Assembly: GCA_017511185.1 (NCBI GenBank)
Contig: JAFWLF010000140.1
Location: 1-23,900 of the forward strand
DNA length: 23,900 bases
Direction of reading: 5' to 3'
Source of the DNA: RGIG5612 sp017511185
Lineage (GTDB): Bacteria; Bacillota; Clostridia; Lachnospirales; Lachnospiraceae
Under the pieces are notes generated by a model. That model saw nothing but the letters and a program-made list of their open reading frames with translations. It did no database searches and was not told where the DNA came from. Positions 7,463 through 14,696 of this stretch are shown here, in pieces (positions within the stretch are counted from its first letter, which is position 1; the number at the start of each line of letters is the position of its first letter). A program made the translations under genes and the position numbers.

Positions 7463-8674
7463 TTATTTGACCTTTTTCGCAAAGAACCAGCACACTCCTC
7501 CGATGATGCATCCGATGCCCAGCATACAGGAAGTAAATTCATATCCTTTAAACTGGATCAGATACCCGAGCGCGATCCCTCCCAAAACGTTTCCAATCTG
7601 AAGGATCGTGTTCTTTAAGGAGGTAACGATCGGAACATCGGATGGAACTTCCGCCAGATCACTTGCTGCTGCATTTGTCAGACCAACGGTTCCTCTTGGG
7701 AAGGTTCCAAACAGTATCACATAAATAAAGATCAGATTAACAGGGAGTTTTGCCAGCAAAAACATAGCAAGTGAACAGACCAGAAAGCCCACGATAGCGA
7801 TCTTGCGCTTTGTACCAAGTTTATCTGCCAGAAAACCAATGACCAGCATAGAGGCAGTACCCAGAATCGTCATCCAGCTGTATGTACTGGCAGCAACAGG
7901 GCGGTCCATTCCCTTCAACATCAGGAAACGGACGACATAAACGCTGAAAACGTTTGACACCAGTGTAAAAAAGATCAGTGCAACAGAGGTCAGCCAGACG
8001 GAAGGATTTTTATAAACACGCAGGGTCTGCTCTCTGGTCGCTTTCTGCGAACTGGCAACACCATAGGCTTTCAGGGAAGAAGGCACGATCAGCACCCAGA
8101 TGATCGACGCCACGATATACATGGCACCAAGGATGCCAAACACTGTCTGGAACGTCATCCCGGTAGCACTCATCAGGGCGGTTCCGCCTTTCGTGATCGC
8201 AATCTGTGGAAGAACAGCAGAAACAACAAGAACACTGGACCATAGGCCTTTACGGTTATCTGGTACCAGATTCAGGATCAGACTGTACCCGGCTAACATG
8301 ATCAAGCCAGTTCCTGCCCCTTCGATCATCCGGCCAATGACAAAGATCACATATGTATGGGTTGTGATCTGTACGGAAACCCCAGTCGCCGCAACAAGAA
8401 ATCCCAAAGGAAAAGTCCACCTGCAGGGGAACTTTCTTATCATAAAACCCATTGGCACAGCTGCAAAAATAACAACCCAGTTCTGTGCAGTGGAGAGGTA
8501 CCCATAGGCTCCTTCGTTAATGTGAAAAAAATTCATGATCGCATCCTGCATCGGGATCAATTTAAAGATCCCAAATCCATAAACGATCATAAAAAACACA
8601 AGTGCCGCCAGAATCAGACGAACCCTCGTTTTGCTGTATTGTGATTCTTTTTCTTTGATTGCTTCTGCACTCAT
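7463..8674 (-). CDS. MFS transporter, second copy of a tandem pair
   Basis: This 403-residue major facilitator superfamily permease has about 12 hydrophobic helices in two halves. The family loop motif between helices 8 and 9 is seen as GFLADKLGTKRK, and GRMIEGAGTGL matches the conserved helix 4-5 region. It closely resembles the next gene upstream along its whole length, with shared blocks such as LIPMQDAIMN, CRWTFP, LILNLVPDNRKGLW, VYKNP, RFLMLKGM and VPSDVPI, so the pair arose by tandem duplication. The start ATG is six bases after the stop of the first copy and has no clear ribosome binding site, so it probably depends on translational coupling. A terminator follows. Next to a cytoplasmic hydrolase and redox enzymes, it probably imports their substrate or exports a product. 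The substrate is unknown. Confidence 0.9.
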   Translation of the reverse strand: MSAEAIKEKESQYSKTRVRLILAALVFFMIVYGFGIFKLIPMQDAIMNFFHINEGAYGYLSTAQNWVVIFAAVPMGFMIRKFPCRWTFPLGFLVAATGVSVQITTHTYVIFVIGRMIEGAGTGLIMLAGYSLILNLVPDNRKGLWSSVLVVSAVLPQIAITKGGTALMSATGMTFQTVFGILGAMYIVASIIWVLIVPSSLKAYGVASSQKATREQTLRVYKNPSVWLTSVALIFFTLVSNVFSVYVVRFLMLKGMDRPVAASTYSWMTILGTASMLVIGFLADKLGTKRKIAIVGFLVCSLAMFLLAKLPVNLIFIYVILFGTFPRGTVGLTNAAASDLAEVPSDVPIVTSLKNTILQIGNVLGGIALGYLIQFKGYEFTSCMLGIGCIIGGVCWFFAKKVK

Positions 8675-8680
8675 GTTTGT

Positions 8681-9889
8681 TTATTTGATCTTTTTAGCCA
8701 GGATCCAGCAGATGGCTCCCAGGAAACAGCCGCCGGCAAGAACATAGGATGTGAAACTATAGCTCGTATACTGGATCAGATAGCCCATTCCAATGCCTCC
8801 AAGAACAGTCCCAACCTGCATGATCGTATTTTTCAAGGATTGAGCGATCGGAACATCAGACGGCACCTCCGTCAGCTCTCCGGTTGCTACATTGGTCAGT
8901 CCGACGATTGCCCTCGGAAACGTTCCGTAAATGATAACATAGATATAGATCAGGTTGACCGGCAGAAGCGGAAGAAGGATCAACGCTGCGGTACAGGCCA
9001 GATAAGACACAATAACGATCTTCCTTTTTGTCCCCAGCTTATCGGCCAGGATTCCGGAAAACAACATAGCAAAAATGCCTAAAATTGTCGTCCAGCTGTG
9101 AGCAGTTGCTGCCGCGCCTCTCTCCATTCCTTTCAGCATCAGGAAGCGGATCACGTAGACGCTGAACGTCGTGCTGACTAAGATGTAGAAAACAAATGCG
9201 ATAGAAATCAGCCAGACAGCCGGGTTTTTATAAACACGTCTTGTCTGTTCTTTGGTTGCTTTCTGTGCACTTGCTGTACCATGAGCCATCAATGATGATG
9301 GCGTAACAATGACCCAAAAGGCAATTGCAACAAGATACATAATGCCAATAATTGCAAAAATCGTCTTGAAACTCATACCGGTTGCAGTCATCAGCGCTGT
9401 TCCGCCTTTTGAGATGGCAACCTGCGGCAGAGTAGCGGCAACGACAAGAATACTTGCCCAAAGGCCTTTCCGGTTATCCGGGACCAGGTTTAATATCAGA
9501 CTATGTGCCGCCAGTGTGACAAAGCCGATACCGCCGCCTTCGAGCACCCGGCCAATAACAAAGAGCACATAATTATGGGTTAAGAGCTGGATAACAAGAC
9601 CTGCAGTGGCCATAAGATATCCAATAGGAAATGTCCATCGGCAGGAATATTTCCGCATAATGAACCCCATCGGCACAGTCGCGACGATCAGTAGCCAGTT
9701 ATTTGCTGTGGTCAGATAGCCGTAAGCTCCTTCACCGATCTGGAAGTAGTTCATAATGGCATCCTGCATTGGAATCAGCTTGAACAGGCCAAATCCCTGC
9801 ACGACCGAATATACGACCAATGCTGCCAGGATCAGATTCAGTCTTGTTTTACTGTATTGCACATTTTCAGTTGTTGTTCCTGTACCCAT
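8681..9889 (-). CDS. MFS transporter, first copy of a tandem pair
   Basis: This 402-residue major facilitator superfamily permease has about 12 predicted membrane helices, no signal peptide, and a short charged N-terminus ending in YSKTR before helix 1. The loop motif GILADKLGTKRK and the helix 4 region GRVLEGGGIGF are present. It is paralogous to the following gene but clearly diverged, so the duplication is not recent. The two copies may have split roles, for example substrate uptake and product export, or may handle related substrates (inference). It is the first gene behind a good promoter at 9921-9949. AAGAGGA ends only three or four bases before the ATG, a tight ribosome binding site spacing. 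Confidence 0.9.
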   Translation of the reverse strand: MGTGTTTENVQYSKTRLNLILAALVVYSVVQGFGLFKLIPMQDAIMNYFQIGEGAYGYLTTANNWLLIVATVPMGFIMRKYSCRWTFPIGYLMATAGLVIQLLTHNYVLFVIGRVLEGGGIGFVTLAAHSLILNLVPDNRKGLWASILVVAATLPQVAISKGGTALMTATGMSFKTIFAIIGIMYLVAIAFWVIVTPSSLMAHGTASAQKATKEQTRRVYKNPAVWLISIAFVFYILVSTTFSVYVIRFLMLKGMERGAAATAHSWTTILGIFAMLFSGILADKLGTKRKIVIVSYLACTAALILLPLLPVNLIYIYVIIYGTFPRAIVGLTNVATGELTEVPSDVPIAQSLKNTIMQVGTVLGGIGMGYLIQYTSYSFTSYVLAGGCFLGAICWILAKKIK

Positions 9890-9920
9890 AAATCCTCTTA
9901 TCCCTTTTTAAACTTTTCCA

Positions 9921-9949
9921 ATTCTATCATGTAGATAACCTGATGCCAA
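9921..9949 (-). promoter_or_regulatory. Promoter of the MFS transporter pair
   Basis: On the minus strand there is a -35 TTGGCA (9949-9944), a 17-base spacer and a -10 TAGAAT (9926-9921), 31 bases before the ATG of the first MFS gene. It starts immediately after the T-run of the CarD-gene terminator. Confidence 0.7.
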
Positions 9950-9950
9950 C

Positions 9951-9980
9951 AAAAAAGTCCGCCCGATACTCAGGACAGAC
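9951..9980 (-). terminator. Rho-independent terminator of the CarD-like gene
   Basis: GTCTGTCC pairs with GGGCGGAC over eight positions, with two G-U in RNA, around an eight-base loop. Six T residues follow on the minus strand (9956-9951). It begins 25 bases after the stop codon of the CarD-like gene and separates the housekeeping block from the accessory cluster. Confidence 0.8.
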
Positions 9981-10005
9981 CTCATTTGCTAACACAATTC
10001 TCTGA

Positions 10006-10506
10006 TCAACTTTCTACTTTTTCTTTGATATACTCTTTAACTTTGTTTTTTTCCATTTCCAGAGCAATTGCCAGCTCACCGTACAGTTTATCTTCTGCCA
10101 TGCTGAAATATTTTTCGTCACTGGCAGTTACTTTCTTTCCCTCTGCCAGACGTTCCTGCTTTCTGGTGTAGATCGTCTTGATAATACTGACGAATTCTCT
10201 GCAGTCGCAGGTGCGCATGGTTTCTTTATAACATTCTTCTCTCTTTTTCTCATCCGTGATGATCAACAGCTGGATCGACGGAATCTCTCTGACTAATTTT
10301 CGTGCTTCTTTCTTAGAAATAACAGGACGCATGACTACTTTTTCATTATCGCAAGGCGTAAAAATCTTACTATTCTGCGAGTAATATGGAGACAGCGTGT
10401 AGTAATCAACTCCCTCCGGCACTCCGGTCAGATCCGGTCGTCCTATCTTTTCTACTCTACAAACTCCCGTGTTGCCGTAAACAATTAAGTCACCTACCTG
10501 AAACAC
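10006..10506 (-). CDS. CarD/CdnL-family transcription regulator
   Basis: This 166-residue protein has an N-terminal CarD/TRCF RNA-polymerase-interacting domain: FQVGDLIVYGNTGVCRVEKIG, then YYTLSPYY and KIFTPCDN (about 1-55). A helical C-terminal domain follows, rich in Lys/Glu (about 65-166). Family members bind the RNA polymerase beta subunit and stabilise open promoter complexes. I chose the GTG at 10506 because AGAGGGG lies five bases upstream and the protein then begins exactly with the domain. An in-frame ATG 39 bases earlier overlaps the likely transcript start and has no ribosome binding site. The gene has its own promoter and terminator, so it is a single-gene unit. Its position beside the MFS/redox cluster is probably incidental. 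Confidence 0.92.
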   Translation of the reverse strand: MFQVGDLIVYGNTGVCRVEKIGRPDLTGVPEGVDYYTLSPYYSQNSKIFTPCDNEKVVMRPVISKKEARKLVREIPSIQLLIITDEKKREECYKETMRTCDCREFVSIIKTIYTRKQERLAEGKKVTASDEKYFSMAEDKLYGELAIALEMEKNKVKEYIKEKVES

Positions 10507-10547
10507 AAATACCCCTCTTTCCTCAGAATTGCCTTTTATCCACACAT

Positions 10548-10577
10548 ATTATATCAAAGAGTGGCTGAAAATGTAAG
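10548..10577 (-). promoter_or_regulatory. Promoter of the CarD-like gene
   Basis: On the minus strand there is a -35-like CTTACA (10577-10572), an 18-base spacer and a perfect -10 TATAAT (10553-10548), 41 bases before the chosen GTG start. The -35 is weak (four of six), so the promoter may be regulated or rely on the perfect -10. Confidence 0.65.
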
Positions 10578-10632
10578 CGTTTTTTCGGTTGTTATTCAAT
10601 ATTGGCATACATTATGAGGATGTAAACACTCA

Positions 10633-11190
10633 TTAAATATTCTCGGTTTTCCAGCTGCGTACGACCGGTGCCAGCTGTACAAAAAGAGAGCCGCGATTTT
10701 CTTTCGTAACTTGATAATAGGAAATTGTCGGAAAATGACGGACTGAACTTAGAAAGGGGTCCTCATAGCGTGTCTTGATGACGCCAAGGAACGGATGATC
10801 ATCCTTTAAGATATCAAAGATACGATTCGTATACTCCGGAACATCTTCTTCAAAAAAACCTATTTCATCTATGACAACAACTGCTTCTGCAGGAATATCA
10901 GAAAGCAGCTGCATACCCAGATTTCGAAAAACATCTGTATTGATATTACGGGTCTTTCCGGTGCATGCGCCGACATAATTATTCTCGTCATCCGGATAGG
11001 TCTCAGGTGAAACAGCCGCAGGATACATGTATACCTTTGCGCCGCCGGTTTCCGGATCGATCCGGTCATCATACATCAGGGTGCGGACGCCAAAAATCGG
11101 CAGGGAAATTTCCTTTGCAAGTTTTAAAAGCAAGGATTCTTCTCCTCTGCCGATATCTCCGCCTAATAATATTTTACGGATCTCCCTCAT
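10633..11190 (-). CDS. THEP1-like nucleoside-triphosphatase family protein with degenerate Walker A
   Basis: This 185-residue cytoplasmic protein resembles the nucleoside-triphosphatase (THEP1/NTPase_1) family in length and layout. It has an N-terminal strand plus P-loop-like turn (LLGGDIGRGEESLLLKLA, about 8-25), Walker B AVVVIDEIG (about 103-111, D108/E109), GVIKTRYEDPFL (about 136-147) and a short C-terminal tail. The P-loop should read GxxxxGK[ST]. Here G11 and G16 are kept but Lys and Ser/Thr are both Glu (E17, E18), so ordinary NTP hydrolysis looks unlikely. The frame is intact, so this is divergence, not an obvious pseudogene. It follows the DUF554 gene by 16 bases (GAGGGAG ribosome binding site), at the end of the glyQS operon. 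The family assignment is moderately sure. The true substrate is unknown. Confidence 0.75.
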   Translation of the reverse strand: MREIRKILLGGDIGRGEESLLLKLAKEISLPIFGVRTLMYDDRIDPETGGAKVYMYPAAVSPETYPDDENNYVGACTGKTRNINTDVFRNLGMQLLSDIPAEAVVVIDEIGFFEEDVPEYTNRIFDILKDDHPFLGVIKTRYEDPFLSSVRHFPTISYYQVTKENRGSLFVQLAPVVRSWKTENI

Positions 11191-11206
11191 CTTGATCTCC
11201 CTCGTG

Positions 11207-11932
11207 TCAGTTCAAACCAGGAATAAAGGAAAAACCAATCGCAAACAGGATCGCTGGAAGCATATTTGCAACCGGGATCTTTTTATCCCGGATCAAATTC
11301 AGACCTACACAGAAGATCAGAACAGATCCGACCATAGAAAGATCTGCCAAAGCAAGATCGGTCATGACAGGCATGATCAGTTTTGCAAGCACCGTAACGA
11401 TTCCCTGAAAAAGGAATACCGGAATCGCCGAAAAGACTGCCCCTTTGCCAAGCGTACAGGTCATAATGCAGATGGTTACCAGGTCGATAATGGCTTTCAT
11501 TATTAGGATTGAATAATCATGGAACATCGCATCGTTGATCGATCCGATGATTGCCATGGCTCCGATACAGACGGTACAGGATGCTGTGATAAAAGCATCT
11601 GTAAAGCCATTATCCTGCGTGCTTTTGGTCTTTTTCTTCAGCCAGTCGCCAAAACGGGTGATCTGTTTTTCAAGATTGACCAGTTCTCCAACAATCGTCC
11701 CAAGTACCATGGCCAGGACAAGAAGCAAAGATTTTTGTGTGTCAAATGCACCATCTTTTAATGTCAGCATTTTTGCCATTGCACCAGCAACACCAATAAA
11801 CATGACGCAAATACCGTTGCACATGATCAGTGTTTTCTGGATCCGTTCCGGAATCAGCTTTCCAAACAGAAGGCCGATGATCCCGCCAACGACAACAGCT
11901 GCTGTATTAATGATGGTCCCTAATCCAATCAT
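11207..11932 (-). CDS. DUF554 family membrane protein
   Basis: This 241-residue integral membrane protein has about seven hydrophobic segments. The N-terminal GLGTIINTAAVVVGGIIGLLFG and the following block QKTLIMCNGICVMFIGVAGA are typical of the DUF554 (YdfK-like) family. Other family-like blocks are MVLGTIVGELVNLE (about 96-109), FITASCTVCIGAMAIIGSI (about 134-152) and the C-terminal GLNLIRDKKIPVANMLPAIL. The biochemical role of the family is not established, and a transport function is sometimes suspected. AGAGGAAAAT precedes the ATG. It sits 21 bases after the SGNH lipoprotein gene and 16 bases before the THEP1-like gene, so it is co-transcribed in the glyQS operon. Confidence 0.9.
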   Translation of the reverse strand: MIGLGTIINTAAVVVGGIIGLLFGKLIPERIQKTLIMCNGICVMFIGVAGAMAKMLTLKDGAFDTQKSLLLVLAMVLGTIVGELVNLEKQITRFGDWLKKKTKSTQDNGFTDAFITASCTVCIGAMAIIGSINDAMFHDYSILIMKAIIDLVTICIMTCTLGKGAVFSAIPVFLFQGIVTVLAKLIMPVMTDLALADLSMVGSVLIFCVGLNLIRDKKIPVANMLPAILFAIGFSFIPGLN

Positions 11933-11953
11933 ATTTTCCTCTGGTTCTGATGA

Positions 11954-12757
11954 TTATCCCTGATCAAGATCTGCAAAGATTCCCTCAGCAACAAACTGGC
12001 CGAGCAGATCATAGCCTAGTGGTGAAAGGTGTATGCAGTCTTTGCTAAATAGTGCTTCCCTGTCATAAAAGGTTTCAACTGCTTCCTCAAACATCTGATA
12101 GGTGTCGATCAGTCTGACGTTTTTCTTTTTTGCCACTTCCCGGATATACTGATTTGCACGGGCAAAATCATCCGTATGGATCCTGTCCGGAAACAGCGGA
12201 TATGTCAGGAGATAAACGATACTGCCTGCCTTTTGCAGCGCATCGATATTTTTCTCCAACGTTCCCTTATATGGCTGATTAAAATAAAAATTATTCCCGC
12301 AAAATAAGACCACCGTGATATCCGGATCACAGGATATCCTGCGAAAACTATCCTTTGTCAGCCAGTCTCCGCTGATGCCGTCATTTACGGTACGGACAGA
12401 AGCGCCATAACCTGCTTCTTTCAGTTTCTGATTCAGATTCGTCCGGAGGCTCTGCGGATACGTCGGATCACTTTGATAGACGCTGGAAATATAGATCCCG
12501 TAATCTTCAAACAACTGGCCTCCGTCATCAAGAGAAGGATGGATCTCTCCGTTTTGAATCTGCTGTTCCAGTTCCTCTGAATTAAACTGCCCCCATGTAA
12601 TAGAATCCCCAAAGCAATCGATGATGATTTCTTTTGGTTCTTCAAATAATGCGGTGACCTTTTTGATATGTTTCACGTTTCCTTTGTCGCTTTGCCCGCA
12701 GGCAGCCGTCAGTAAACATAAAAGCAGGAAAAGGAAAAGAAAGCTCCTTTTTTTCAT
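11954..12757 (-). CDS. SGNH/GDSL-family hydrolase, predicted lipoprotein
   Basis: This is a 267-residue predicted surface lipoprotein. It has a basic N-terminus, a hydrophobic helix (about 5-18) and the lipobox LLTAAC with C20 as the lipid-modified residue. The mature domain carries the four SGNH blocks: FGDSITWG (S52 nucleophile), NDGISGDW (G130), CGNN (N155/N156) and DCIHLSPLGY (D240/H243, the Asp-His pair). Such enzymes are esterases, often removing or adding acyl groups on glycans or lipids. The exact substrate cannot be told. The start codon lies inside the 3' end of the thioesterase gene (4-base ATGA-type overlap), so translation is coupled. It is downstream of glyQS and upstream of DUF554. 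Confidence 0.92.
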   Translation of the reverse strand: MKKRSFLFLFLLLCLLTAACGQSDKGNVKHIKKVTALFEEPKEIIIDCFGDSITWGQFNSEELEQQIQNGEIHPSLDDGGQLFEDYGIYISSVYQSDPTYPQSLRTNLNQKLKEAGYGASVRTVNDGISGDWLTKDSFRRISCDPDITVVLFCGNNFYFNQPYKGTLEKNIDALQKAGSIVYLLTYPLFPDRIHTDDFARANQYIREVAKKKNVRLIDTYQMFEEAVETFYDREALFSKDCIHLSPLGYDLLGQFVAEGIFADLDQG

Positions 12758-13185
12758 TTATTCACTTTGTGTTCGATATTGGCATAATTCGACAACGAGG
12801 TGGCCAGAAGAGTGTCGTTTTCATCATAGACATTCGTCTGCACCACGCTCAGTCTGCGGCCGAATTTGATCACATTTGCCTTTGCGATCAGCTTTTTTGT
12901 TCCAATTGTTGGTTTCAGATAACTGATCGAGGAGCTGGCTGTAGACGGAACAAAATTATCCATTCCATTCACTGTCCTGGTTGCCAGTCCTCCGATCGTA
13001 TCTGTCAAGACATACAGAAGTCCTCCATGGATCGTCCCTCGCGGATTCAGATGATGTTCCTGCACTTCGATCACTCCTTCCGCGTAGCCCTCTGCGAGTC
13101 TTCCGACCTTAATTCCGGAATAGGCCGTAAAGCCGGTTTCGCAGATTGTTGTCATTTTGGATACTTCTTCTGGTGTTGGTGTCAT
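12754..13185 (-). CDS. PaaI-like hotdog-fold thioesterase
   Basis: This 143-residue single-domain hotdog protein would act in the cytoplasm on acyl-CoA or similar thioesters. The signature helix region NPRGTIHGGLLYVLTDTIGGLA (about 47-68) contains the oxyanion-site HGG (53-55) and a candidate catalytic D62. SSSISYLKP (about 88-96) and AKANVIKFGRRLSVVQTNVYD (about 106-126) are the usual following strands. Physiological substrates of such proteins are mostly unknown. It follows glyQS by nine bases (AGAGGC ribosome binding site) and overlaps the SGNH lipoprotein gene by four bases, so it is part of the glyQS transcription unit. Confidence 0.92.
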   Translation of the reverse strand: MTPTPEEVSKMTTICETGFTAYSGIKVGRLAEGYAEGVIEVQEHHLNPRGTIHGGLLYVLTDTIGGLATRTVNGMDNFVPSTASSSISYLKPTIGTKKLIAKANVIKFGRRLSVVQTNVYDENDTLLATSLSNYANIEHKVNK

Positions 13186-13194
13186 AGATGCCTC

Positions 13195-14583
13195 TTAGAA
13201 TTCAAATTTATGTCTGAAGTACTCTTCCAGTTCGTCGATTTTAATTCTTTCCTGCTGCATGGTGTCACGGTCACGTACAGTCACACAACCGTCTTCTTCG
13301 GAATCGAAATCGTAAGTAATGCAGAATGGTGTTCCAATCTCATCTTCTCTGCGATATCTCTTTCCGATCGTTCCTCTGTCATCAAAATCACAGTAGTAGT
13401 ACTTGGAAAGCTGTGCGTACAGTTTTTCTGCAGGTTCATTTAATTTCTTAGACAGCGGCAGTACAGCGATCTTAACCGGAGCTAAAGCCGGATGGAAGCG
13501 CATGACAGTACGGACATCGCCGCCTTCCAGTTCTTCCTCATCATAAGCGTTGCAGAGGAATGCCAAAACAACACGGTCTGCACCTAATGAAGGTTCTACA
13601 ACGTAAGGAATGTATTTCTCGTTTGTTTCATCATCAAAGTACTCCATTGGCTCGCCGGAGAACGTCTGGTGCTGGGTCAGATCATAGTTGGTTCTATCTG
13701 CAATACCCCAAAGCTCGCCCCAGCCAAACGGGAATGTAAATTCGATATCGGTCGTTGCTTTTGAATAGAAAGAAAGCTCTTCTGGATCATGGTCGCGCAG
13801 ACGCATTTCTTCATCTTTGATACCCAGATCCTTCAGCCATTTCACGCAGAAGCTTCTCCAGTACTCAAACCATTCCAGGTCGGTATCCGGTTTGCAGAAG
13901 AATTCCAGTTCCATCTGTTCAAATTCGCGCGTACGGAACGTAAAGTTACCAGGAGTAATTTCATTACGGAATGATTTACCAACCTGGCAAATACCGAACG
14001 GAACTTTCTTTCTTGAAGCTCTCTGCACATTTTTAAAGTTAACAAAGATTCCCTGAGCCGTTTCCGGACGCAGATAAACCACGTCTTTTGCGTCTTCGGT
14101 AACGCCCTGGAATGTTTTAAACATTAAGTTAAAATGGCGGATCGCAGTAAAATCGCTCTTTCCGCAGCTTGGGCATGGAACCTTATTGTCCGCAATAAAC
14201 TGCTCCATTTTTTCATCGCTCCAGCCATCTACAGAACCTTCCAGGGTCAGATTATGCTCTGCCGCGAAATCTTCGATGACCTTATCCGCACGGAAACGCT
14301 CATGGCATTCCCTGCAGTCCATCAGCGGATCAGAGAACCCGCCGATATGGCCGGATGCTTCCCATGTTTTTGGATTCATCAGGATCGCGCAGTCTACGCC
14401 GACATTATATGGGCTTTCCTGCACGAATTTCTGCCACCAGGCTCTTTTGACATTGTTCTTCAGTTCTACGCCCAGGTTTCCGTAATCCCAGGTATTGGCT
14501 AACCCTCCGTAGATTTCAGAACCCGGGAAGATGAATCCCCTGGCTTTACACAGTGCTACGATCTTGTCCATTGTTTTTTCCAT
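13195..14583 (-). CDS. glyQS: Glycine--tRNA ligase, single-subunit (alpha2) type
   Basis: This enzyme joins glycine to tRNA-Gly. It is a 462-residue class II synthetase of the dimeric type, unlike the alpha2beta2 GlyQ/GlyS enzyme. Visible features are the N-terminal GFIFPGSEIYGG, the paired zinc-type CxxC motifs (C90/C93 and C137/C140), RPETAQGIF (172-180), motif 2 FRNEITPGNFTFRTREFEQ (205-223), and motif 3 EPSLGADR in the last third, followed by the anticodon-binding domain. The ATG at 14583 is preceded by AAAGGAGAT with seven bases spacing. A second in-frame ATG four codons later has no such support. The gene has its own promoter in the gap after recO. The leader of about 80 bases is too short for a full T-box. 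Confidence 0.97.
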   Translation of the reverse strand: MEKTMDKIVALCKARGFIFPGSEIYGGLANTWDYGNLGVELKNNVKRAWWQKFVQESPYNVGVDCAILMNPKTWEASGHIGGFSDPLMDCRECHERFRADKVIEDFAAEHNLTLEGSVDGWSDEKMEQFIADNKVPCPSCGKSDFTAIRHFNLMFKTFQGVTEDAKDVVYLRPETAQGIFVNFKNVQRASRKKVPFGICQVGKSFRNEITPGNFTFRTREFEQMELEFFCKPDTDLEWFEYWRSFCVKWLKDLGIKDEEMRLRDHDPEELSFYSKATTDIEFTFPFGWGELWGIADRTNYDLTQHQTFSGEPMEYFDDETNEKYIPYVVEPSLGADRVVLAFLCNAYDEEELEGGDVRTVMRFHPALAPVKIAVLPLSKKLNEPAEKLYAQLSKYYYCDFDDRGTIGKRYRREDEIGTPFCITYDFDSEEDGCVTVRDRDTMQQERIKIDELEEYFRHKFEF

Positions 14584-14667
14584 TGTAAGTATCTCCTTTT
14601 ATTTATTTTCGCCGCTGGTTTATAGCAGTACCTCTGCTATCGGTTTGCGACGAATGATAGTCGGTCT

Positions 14668-14696
14668 ATCTTACTCCACTTTCCCTATTCTTTCAA
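14668..14696 (-). promoter_or_regulatory. Promoter of the glyQS operon
   Basis: On the minus strand there is a -35 TTGAAA (14696-14691), a 17-base spacer and a -10 TAAGAT (14673-14668). The -35 overlaps the recO stop codon. The leader that follows contains a 6-bp hairpin (TAGCAG/CTGCTA at 14623-14639) but shows no T-box motif. Confidence 0.6.

Noticed and set aside
692..9889. Accessory cluster as part of a mobile element
   Set aside because: No transposase, integrase, terminal repeats or tRNA-linked direct repeats were seen on either side, and composition does not visibly change. Transfer cannot be excluded without a wider comparison.
14584..14692. T-box riboswitch before glyQS
   Set aside because: The leader is only about 80 bases, with no T-box consensus (TGGNACCGCG-type) and no terminator with a T-run. 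Only a small hairpin is present.
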